Source: Siniperca chuatsi
Lineage: Eukaryota > Chordata > Actinopteri > Centrarchiformes > Sinipercidae
Reading direction: 5' to 3'
DNA: 64,000 nt
Assembly: GCF_020085105.1 (NCBI RefSeq)
Contig: NC_058047.1
Span: 19,278,001 to 19,342,000 of the forward strand
Below the pieces are notes generated by a model, which was given only the letters and a program-made list of their open reading frames with translations, made no database searches and was not told the origin of the DNA. The translations under genes and the position numbers were made by a program. This document shows positions 54,884 to 64,000 of the stretch, one piece after another (the stretch's first letter is position 1; each line of letters starts with the position of its first letter).

Positions 54884-56649
54884 AGGGTGGTCCTCAGTGC
54901 CAAAGCCTTTGGTGAATGAGGACTCCCCACACAATAAAAGAATGGTATTGCTGACTTCCTTAAGTATGTGTGGTTTGAAACCCAACACAGGTTTGCTCAG
55001 TGGGGCCCTCTCTTATTTATTCTATACCCCAATTCTGTGGTGCCTTTTGAGTCAAGGAGGAGGTCCCCTTGCAACCTGGGTTATGGTTAAGTTAATGTCC
55101 TTTGGTGGCAGATGTTGACTGCTGTGCAATAGCAAATCTTTTGCACTGTTCCTCACTACTGGTTTGAATCAGTTACAGAGTATTAACCATTTTGTTATGT
55201 GTGTCAAACATGTCAGCAGCAGCAAAATGTTGATTTTAACAAGGCACATAATATTTGAGTCTGAATAAAACATTATTTTTGTAAATCAAGTAATTTTCAA
55301 TTCAATACAGCATCATTATTCTTGAAACAAGTTGAGTGAAATTTCTCATTTCAAAATAACTTGTTAGAAGACAATCTTCTGAAACCACATTGTCAACAAG
55401 CAGTGCATCAGATAGTCATATCAGACAATTCTCTCACATAGCCGGGCATTGTTAAAGTGTACTTTCCCATGTGCGATGTGCCCTGTGTGTAAGATAACAT
55501 TTGTTTTGTGGATACGCTGAAGGATTTAGTCCCGTATGTCGGAGCAGATCACCTTACTTTGTGTGCTGAAATGTAAGGGTTTAGAATCCGGTGACATGAA
55601 ACAACAGCAATAATGAAATCAAAATAAAAGCTTCCTCTGTGCCTCCACTGTCAAAGCAAATTGTGGGCTTTTGAAAAACTCATTTTCCCCAAAGAACTCC
55701 ATTTTGGGGGTGAGTTAACCCCTAATCATCCTGACTAGCTAATATTCATTGTGGACACTGTGGAGAAGCACTGGCCTCAACTTTAACCGAAAACTTCAAA
55801 AGCCAAAAGCAATTACTATGCATGCTTTGAACATATCCTTTTCACAAAGCAACATTCCATTATTCTTCCTGCGCTAAAATAACAAAAAGTAACAAAGAAG
55901 TAGGAAGTGAAATTGGATTCCTCTTTTGATTCCCAAAACATCTGGTTTGGCCCTTGTTTTAAATAACTAGCATCCCCTCTGAGAATAACAGAAGGTTATG
56001 TGCACTGTGTGTAGGTAACAAAATAATCATTTTCAAATGTTGCTCCATTCAAATGGGATCTAATTACCAACTTAAATTCAACCTCTCAGTTGGACCACCG
56101 ACCATCAAGGGAATTTTCCTCCAGACGTTTTCCTAACTATTCATTTATTTCTCCCCCACTGCTGCCTCTAAACCATTAAAAAATATACAGTAATTGCTGC
56201 AAATTGATCACTTGTTTTACAGAAGTCATATAAATCTCCACTCTTGTCAAACTGTAATCGATGGCAGGAGGCGGTGCTGGGCGAGAAGAAGAGAGAGTAT
56301 CTGTCAGATGGGCCTCAATCCGTCTGCTACATGGAGATACTCTCATGTTCTGTGGTTGAGTTTGGCCACTGTCATTTCCGAGGAATTTCCTGCCATCTGT
56401 GTTCAATCGAATTCTCTCACAGATTTGGGATTGCTTGTAAATATTGGGTGCTGGCTGAAGAGGACTGAAGGAGTACTGTGAGTTTTGTACCGACAGCCTC
56501 TCGGACCAAAATGAACAGACCACTGGCGCAGGGATGAGCGAGGCTAACAAAACCTTATTAATGGGAGCTACAGACTTTGTAGCGCAATACTGAGTACATT
56601 TTTGTCCTGCCTGTTTTTAGTCATGCTAGCGGTATGAATTTGAGGTTGC
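54882..56649. other. Exon-free region
   Basis: No gene or clear repeat is supported. Two overlapping frames at 56176-56550, one per strand, are open for about 95-124 codons but have no motif and no splice context. Confidence 0.45.
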
Positions 56650-57040
56650 CAATGATTGCCGGCCGGTTGGTCAGTCCACCACTTTGGTCCAAACTGCAAT
56701 ATTTCACCAACTATTGGATGGATTGCCATGAAATTTAGAGATATCCATGTTGCAAATGACTTTGGTGATCCCCTGACTTCTCCTCTAGTGCCACCAGCAG
56801 GTCAAAGTTTTTACTTATCCAATGAAATATATCAACATCTACTGGATGAATTGGCACAACATTTTGTACAGACATTCATGGTTCCCAGATGATGTATCCT
56901 AATGACTATTGGATGGACTGCCATAAAATTTGGTACAGATGTACATGTTCCCCACAGGATGAATTGTAATCACTTTGGTGATCCCTTAGCTTTTCCTCTA
57001 CCGCCGCCATCAAGTCAAGATTTTAATTTGTTCAATACTT
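56650..57040. repeat. Dispersed teleost repeat with internal tandem structure
   Basis: The sequence CTATTGGATGGATTGCCATG, or a close variant, appears three times (about 56714, 56838 and 56906). Each copy is followed by AAATTT and an ATTCATG/TACATG-TTCCC type word. TTTGGTGATCCC with TTTTCCTCTA or TTCTCCTCTA occurs twice. I recognise this as a common fish interspersed repeat built from degenerate units of roughly 70-125 bp. No ORF of interest. Confidence 0.65.
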
Positions 57041-58836
57041 TAGTTTATTACCAACAATAAAAATAATCATCATAATAATCAAAATCACAAACTTATACAA
57101 ATAAATACATGTAATAACAAACTTAACTCTAGTATTTATTGTCAATTTTGGCTTATGCAGTTTGCATGTGTCATGATGTGAAGAAACAAAGACTGAATCT
57201 GTTAACTTTTCCAAACAGTTATTTTACCTATGGCATTTCTGTTTGCCATTTGCATTTTTTTCATGGAAAAAGAGAAGTAAAATTATGCTGTCACGAGTCT
57301 CTCTTTTGTCGCTATGTCACATAAACTAGAATTTAACATGAGAATAAAGCCATCATTATAAATGACTCCTGTTTGACAAAAGTTATTTTCCTAACCCAGC
57401 CGTTCTCAACAGTACAGATTTATTGTGCTATTATAGTAATTTTGACAAATGGAGAGCCACGCTGATGTTTGACAAATGGATCTGATTTCACTACAGTTTC
57501 TGAGGGATGTCTGCTGTGTTTTGATACAACTTGAGCAGGCACATGGTCAAACTGAGGCCTATTGTTCAGAAGGGGGAAACGCAGCTTCTGCACTAAATCG
57601 CTATGTTTATTTTTTTACAGTGGATTTATATATGCCGGTTATTCTCATGAGTGAACACACACACACACACACATATGTACACACAGACAAAAACATAAGC
57701 ACTCAAAGTAACGTGCACAGTAACAGCACAGATTCAGGATCTAAAGCCTTTCAAATAAACACTGATTTAAAATGTTTTAAAGTACTCTGTAACACTATGT
57801 ATGTTTAGTTGTTGCAGGAAATCACTTGAAGTGTACCAGTCTCACCTTTAACACTTTCTCTGAGGGTGTGGTGCGTCAAGTGCTTGTCAGTCCTCTGGAC
57901 CGGCTACACACTCTGTCAGTATTTACTGCCGCCTCCCCAAACAGAGCAGCCTCTTGTCTGGCTTTGAAGCACCTCCTGATCCCATGCCGAGGTTTCAGCA
58001 CTGTTGGCCTGGCTCCGGAGCCGTGTTGTTCACCAGCCCTATAAAGGTGTCTGTCACTAAGCCAGATGTCCCTGTCACGTCTGCCAGCCAAGTGCATCAG
58101 GTCTTGTCAGTCTGCCGGTCTATCAAGTCAGTCCATGGGCCTGACAGATGCTTTGTGCACTGTTTGGTCTTTACAATTATGTGGCTTTTCAGTCAAATTA
58201 TAGGATGTGGTTTGGCTGAGCACTCCTTGTAAAACTTTGTGATTGTCTGTGATTAATCCTGGCAGCGTACAAATTTGTGGGCAAAATCTTGTTATGATAG
58301 TGATAGTCAGGATAGAGTTGTGGCTTTTAAGTAGTTTGTTGACTATGCACATTTTTGTGTTATTAACAAATGTTCTAAAAGAGTTTGACTTAAAGGTAGA
58401 ACATATGCTTATTTTTGTGATAATCAATCATTGCTGTGGTGTTTTTTTTACTGCCCTTCCCAGAAGTCAGTGTGCAAACAGTGTCTTTGAGTACTATGAG
58501 GCCTTTTACTTGGATTTCCTGGTGATTAAGTCTGGGTTTCTGTAAGCTGAGCTCTGTTCTTTTTCTGTTCAGATATCATCATGTGGTTATCGTTGCTTAT
58601 GCTAATTACTCAGTTCTGTTGATTCTGATCATTTCACTGTTGTAGCTGTTGGAAACAAACGCATCACTTCCTGAGCATCAGATAATTAGCCTATTAAAGG
58701 ACCTGCTTACACTGAGAACTTAGCAGAGCAAATGTAAAAGAACTGTGACTCAGTCTTAATATTAGTTTGTAACAGAGAGGAGTAAAATTTATTTATGTGA
58801 AAATGTGCAAATTACACACCAACCCCTCAGAATATA
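57041..58836. other. Exon-free region
   Basis: No gene is supported. A short (AC)n tract lies at 57655-57673. Overlapping plus- and minus-strand ORFs at 57826-58232 look like chance in GC-richer DNA. Confidence 0.45.
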
Positions 58837-59046
58837 CACTCAGTGGTCAGTTTAGTAGGTTCATCCTGCTAAAACTAGTGAAGAGGGCAGACAAAATTTT
58901 AGGGAGGCCTCTAAGTATCATGTAATACAATTCAACAGCACCACAAACTACAGTACAGTCTCCAAAATGACCATGAAGTAAAATCAGCACAGTTGTTACA
59001 GGCATTACTTTTACGTAGGTCATTTTAATAAGCTGGCTACTTAATG
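58837..59046. mobile_element. Short Tc1/mariner-type MITE
   Basis: The left end CACTCAGTGGTCAGTTTAGT (58837) and the complement of the right end (CATTAAGTAGCCAGCTTATT, ending at 59046) are imperfect inverted repeats. TA flanks both sides (58835-58836 and 59047-59048). The terminus resembles that of the Tc1-like element at 18035-18700. The element is 210 bp and non-coding. Confidence 0.55.
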
Positions 59047-59048
59047 TA

Positions 59049-59717
59049 GGTCTGTTATTTCTCCAGTGTTTACAGCCATTGTACACACATTTAAACCTTT
59101 TATGAAAAGAACACAACGTTTGGAACAATATCCTAGATATTATATTATATAGAACTCTAAAAATGTTATCAGCTAAATTTGTGCATGGCAGGCCTTTCCC
59201 AGAGTGGGATTAGATGTTCTATTAAAAGATGTTATCAGTTATTGCATCAAAAGCTCTGTCACTGAATTTGAGTGAAATAATGTTTGCAGTCCAAGGAATC
59301 ACATGCAACAAAGCTGATAATGAGCTGCATTAGAGGCCAGACTGAGATTATGCTTTAAAATTTAAACAGAATATTGTGTAACTTCTGACTGTCTGATCTG
59401 AGCTTGAACTTATATTATCTGCAGGTCTTTTTGTAAGACCATACTTTTTTAGTATTTCTCCCATAGATGTGGATCACCTGTTGATAGCTTTGTTCTCATA
59501 AGGGATGTCCTGAAGGGCACAACCAGTGACAAGGTGCTACCACCAGGTGGTGACATGCACAAGTGTAAAGTTTTAATTATGTTAATCAGGGAGGACAGCA
59601 AAGGAAATGATTGGCTGTGATGGTTAATAGGAGGTTGTGGGAAGTAATCAGGAATGACCACAGCCATTCAGTGCATCTTCCTCTGTAAGAGTTCAATGTG
59701 AGTATATTCTTTTTAGG
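59049..59717. other. Exon-free region
   Basis: A+T-rich DNA with no exon, repeat or structure that I can name. Confidence 0.45.
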
Positions 59718-59737
59718 GTGTGTGTGTGTGTGTGTGT

Positions 59738-59779
<42 letters not shown>
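59718..59779. repeat. (TG)n(AG)n compound microsatellite
   Basis: TG units run directly into AG units. The AG part is a homopurine tract able to form triplex DNA. Confidence 0.95.
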
Positions 59780-59780
<1 letters not shown>

Positions 59781-62700
59781 TGGGTGTCTATGTATGTGTG
59801 TGGAGTCACATAATCCCACAACATTTTGTCCTGTGTTTGGGTTTTGACTTACAGCGGCCTCTCTTTAAGCCATGTGGTAAAGTGGTTGGTCTTTGGGACT
59901 CCGCTGGCACCAAACCTGGCACTGGGATGGGATGGGGTGGGTGGGGTAGGTTGGTGGGGTTGGGGATGGGAGGGTTGTTGGCTGCCAACTATTTGTTTGT
60001 GTTCATGACTGCGGTTAGCACTGCTCCATTTGAAAAGCCTGGTATTATGAGGACGCCTGCTTCCCACAAAATGTGCCCTCTTCTCTAAAAGGCAGGAGAG
60101 CTAATCATTTACCGACCGCTGAATTCATCAGTATGACTTAAAACTTTGTAGCCACTTAGTACGAACAACCAGACGTATCCACAAAGAGGTTTGCTTGGAC
60201 GACTGGGCTCATAGCTGTTTCTCACTTGTTATATATACTAATGATTTCTTTAATGTTATTACTCTTTTGGAGCTGAAGTAAAATACTTTTGTGCTGTGCC
60301 CAGAAATAGTCGAGGCTTGCAGCTGGATGCCTCTGGAGCCACATGAGTCCCTCTTATTCACCTTCTTTTGTATTTGACTTTCTAACATCTAATCTGAGGT
60401 TATTGTGTGACCAAGCTGACCATGAGAAAACAGGGAGGAGCAAAGATACCTGGTTGAGAGCAGCTTAAATCAGCTGTAACAAATTCATTTTATCCTCATG
60501 GAATATCTCATGTCTGCTGGTACTGGTAATCCTGCTACGAAAACACTGACATTTCTGTGCTCCAACAGTAATTTAAGTTTTTGTTCTTCCCTCGCTCCGC
60601 ACCTGCTTTAAGAGGAGCTTTCTCCCTAGACATTGTTATTTTTCATTTACTTGTGCCTCCAGGTTGTTCAATCATACATCCATTACTAAGCAAACAAATA
60701 AGTTCCGGGCCTATGCCGCAGACACAAATATAGACATGAGTTATGAGATTCAGAGAAGCCGGGAAAGGCTTTGGACCCTAATACACAACATCTGCACCGG
60801 ACAAGACGCACAACCAGAGCATCCCTCTACAATGTCCCGCAGCCTGTTGTCGCACACTTGTATCTGTTGACCTGTCTCATGTTGAAAGAGAGGAAGGAAA
60901 AGGGGAGAAAGATGGCAGGTGGGGGTGTTGGGGCAGAAGGGAATAAAAATATCATTATTAACTGTTTAAGTGCTGAATGTTATGATTTATGGAGCCAAAG
61001 TGGGGCCAGTTGAGGTGTCACATTGGATTTCCAGAGGCATCTGTCTTGTGGTTTTGGCAGCTTGTTGTACCTTGGGTTCAGATGTTTGCACCCTCCCCCA
61101 CCCACCCCTCCCCCAGCCTCCTCCTGCTTTAAGTACAGTACACCTCTGATCGCTCCCCTTTCCTCTTTTTAAACCATCTATCCATCTGCACATCTGCTTT
61201 TCATTGAGGCCTGCATGTCTCTGAAGACTTGAACGCATTAAACGCTGGCACAAGCACAGTCTCACTCTGGCACTTAACACAACGCTTAGGTGACTTAAAA
61301 GGGAGAGGCGAGAATTATAGAAAATGAAGTGTCACCGAAATAAAAAATCGCCTCCAGATTACCACCAATTACAGTTAATAATGCTGTCCAGACCATCTGC
61401 TGATCAGATGGAGGACTGGTATTGTCTGTGGAGAAATAATGATACCAGAGAGTGCGAGAAGGAGAGAGATTCATTGAGGGAGACAGCAACATAGACTTTC
61501 AACTATGTGATGATGTGGTTTGATCTTTTCAATACTGTATAGACTGGAATGCTTTGTATGGTAATGCAGTCATAACTGCGTATCTTGGGAAAATAGCCAT
61601 GTTGTTTCAGAGGGGTTAAGTTCTGCTGTATTGGAGACATGTGTCTGCTCTGCTTTATTAGTCATTTATTAGTCACTGAGGTCAGGGGAGAGTTTTTAGC
61701 CAAGGCACAACACTGCTGAACTTAAACATGACTCTGATCATCAGCCCCTGAGGCAGCCTGAATAGGTGTACAATTACAGCGCACCCTAACTGGCCATGAT
61801 CCCCAATGTGAAATTCATCCAGTATGTGAAGCGTGTTCAACAATCAATGTAATCACCATCACAGTGACCGCAACCTTCCACTAAAGAATGAGTCGTGCCC
61901 TAATTATCAGAATTATCGAGTCTGCATTCATTCATTGTTTCTGTCTATTGTCTTATTTTTCAGCCTTCATGGTCACAGTGGCTGCATTAATCAGCAGGAG
62001 ATGGATTAGAAAGCACTTTCCACTCACGATCATGATGCATCTGAGTTTTACGGCTTTGTGCGCTGTGTTCCCAAAGGATTTCGACAAGAAGGAAGCATGA
62101 CAAATGGATGACATCAGAGCAGGCGTATTGCAGGGTGATTGGAACCTCGTTTTCCTCCACAACCTCAGCCAAAAAGTAATCATACATGTCCCAAAACAAA
62201 TTCTCGAATAACCATGTTTATCTCTTCATAATTACACTCTTGTAGGAAGCATTAATTTTTGTATTCATGTGCAATGGAGCATACAAACTGGCATACTGCT
62301 CCTTTAATTTGACTTCTTTTATTATACGTCTCAGTGAGCTGCTCAGTTTACCGTCATCCTGCAGTGATGCTCACTGAAAGGAACGTGCTACTTTAATTAT
62401 ACAGGAGAGAAGAGGAGGCAGTGTGAGCAATAGATACCATGTGATGACATTTATGGAACTGAAGATACCACTTTAGGTCTAACAGAGTATTATTAGACAC
62501 CATGTTATCAACAGGAATTTTTTCTTGCCCAAAGTCCTTGTTCCAAAAGTGATTTTTTTATTTTTTAGGGTGGTGTTAAAACAGGCAGATAACAATAGAG
62601 TCCTTATTTGTGCCTGCGTCTTTAGTTGGCAATGCTGACATCAGTGGCTCTTTGTGAGGCGAAGCCAGCACATCTGTACATGGTCACTGTACTGAACACA

Positions 62701-63497
62701 ACATTTGCCCCTGGTGCTTCTGGCAATGTCCTAACTCTTTCTTTCTGCCCTTGCGTCCCTGATCTCACGCCCTTACAACGCCACTCCTAATTGGGCCTGA
62801 ATGCTTGCAACTGTGTATATGAGAGCAGCATCCCACCCGGCTTGTTCTAAGGTGCTCACTAGAATTGGACACAGTACTGAACTCCATTTCCATAGATAAT
62901 CTGCAGGATATTAACTGTAAATGCTAGGAGTTTTTAAAATTACTGTGCCTACAGATTGAGATCAATTTAAAAGTGCCCCATGGAGTGTTTTTCATGGGAA
63001 CAAACAAGTTATATTTACATTCAGTGTTTCTTACCAGTGTATCCTTGAGGTCGAACAAACAAATATTTTGAAACCTGTATCGTTTACATCCATGTTTATT
63101 TGATAGCAGTCTTCTTCTTCCCTGCCTTTGCGCATTGCTATGCGTGTTTGCGTGTTACTGCCACCAAATGTTGACCAGTGGAATAGCATGAAACCCGTGG
63201 TAGGAATGCATATCATGTTGCCCGTGTGCTCGTGCATGATACAAACACAACAGGCTAGTAAAACCACATAATACCTTGAATTTTTGTTTGTTTATTATAT
63301 CAGTGGATTACACAGAGAGATATCTTTTTTTAATGACGAAGTTTTCCCCAGAATATCACATGGAAAAAATTCAAATCCAGAGCCAAAGGAATGTAAAGTA
63401 TGATGAACACACAACTGCCTTGCTCAGCAGACCACCCATAAACTCTGCACATTGAAAAGAACGGTCATATATCTCTCTTTCTCTTTCTCACAGTCAC
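59780..63497. other. Exon-free region
   Basis: No exon, RNA gene or named repeat is supported. A G-rich stretch at 59925-59985 (GGGATGGGATGGGGTGGGTG and more) is noted separately. Blocks at 61190-62400 are non-repetitive and might be regulatory, but I cannot test this. Confidence 0.45.
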
Positions 63498-63522
63498 TCA
63501 CACAAACACACACACACACTCA

Positions 63523-63556
<34 letters not shown>
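63495..63556. repeat. (CA)n(CT)n compound microsatellite
   Basis: CA repeats are followed by a pure CT tract of about 16 units, ending next to the repeat at 63557. Confidence 0.93.
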
Positions 63557-63561
<5 letters not shown>

Positions 63562-63657
63562 GTAGGCTTTATTGGCATGGGAAACAGACGTTAACATTGC
63601 CAAAGCAAGTGTGAAATAAAAACGTATACATAAACGGAAGAAATGTGCTATTAAAAA

Positions 63658-63690
<33 letters not shown>
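63557..63690. repeat. Retroelement-tail repeat plus (TA)n
   Basis: The start AGTAGGCTTTATTGGCATGG and the words AACATTGCCAAAGCAAGTGT with a following AAATAAAA belong to a very common teleost interspersed repeat, probably a non-LTR retrotransposon end. A (TA)n tract at 63660-63690 follows. Confidence 0.6.
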
Positions 63691-63691
<1 letters not shown>

Positions 63692-64000
63692 CCAGATAGG
63701 TCTCTCTCTTTCTCCTCACTGCTGCTAGATGGTCTTACATTTCAGCTTAGTCCCCGATGTTCTCTCTGGCTTCCACGTCTTGATCAAACTAGGCTCTAAC
63801 ACACAATGAAATGTTAAACGCTGAATTACCATGGCACATTCAATATAAACTGAATTTACTTTTGGGTCCCATCCAAGCCACCATATGTTGAGGAGCATGT
63901 TTCCCCAACCAGAGCATGACTGATTCTGTTAATGTAGCAAAGCTCCAAATCACCGGAGCGTTAACTTTCTGCAGCAGTGGGATCAAGACCTTTAACACTC

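Overview
The window is vertebrate nuclear DNA, almost certainly from a ray-finned (teleost) fish. The genes are split into small exons with GT..AG introns, the intergenic DNA is A+T-rich and full of microsatellites, and the repeats are teleost types: Tc1-like elements with TA target sites, hAT and ISL2EU/Harbinger-like elements, a tRNA-derived SINE, and L1 and other non-LTR fragments. No operons, phage, plasmid or CRISPR features are present.

Three genes can be followed exon by exon from splice sites and reading phase. (1) ACOT11, minus strand, 2274-9678, has 15 coding exons (577 aa) and a likely 5' non-coding exon near 11.1-11.25 kb. It is an acyl-CoA thioesterase with two hotdog domains and a START lipid-binding domain. 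(2) SSBP3, plus strand, 12834-28303, has 18 coding exons (383 aa). It is a nuclear co-regulator that binds LDB1 through its N-terminal LUFS/LisH domain. ACOT11 and SSBP3 are transcribed divergently. (3) DIO1, minus strand, 33587-35313, has 4 exons (248 aa). It is a type 1 iodothyronine deiodinase with an in-frame UGA for selenocysteine at residue 126, and I found a candidate SECIS hairpin in its 3' UTR. In mammals these genes also lie together (human 1p32.3), so the block looks like conserved synteny.

Region by region: 1-2.2 kb is flank with weak ORFs; 2.2-11.25 kb ACOT11; 11.25-12.8 kb the divergent intergenic/promoter region with a retroelement tail; 12.8-29.7 kb SSBP3 and its 3' UTR, with a 7.3-kb intron 4 holding a deleted Tc1-like element and a 3.1-kb intron 14 holding a 27-bp minisatellite and an antisense L1 fragment; 29.7-33.3 kb intergenic DNA with a hAT MITE; 33.3-35.3 kb DIO1; 36.3-38.1 kb a decayed ISL2EU/Harbinger-like transposon with a broken MYB/SANT-like gene; 40.04-40.37 kb a GC-rich first coding exon of an unidentified gene on the plus strand (GLIS1 is a guess from synteny only); 40.4-64 kb about 23.6 kb without a recognisable exon, probably intron or regulatory DNA, with a few repeats.

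I did not find a previously undescribed biological system. The most notable content is the selenocysteine recoding system of DIO1, the decayed transposon beside it, the unidentified GC-rich exon, and several inverted-repeat or tandem-repeat structures.
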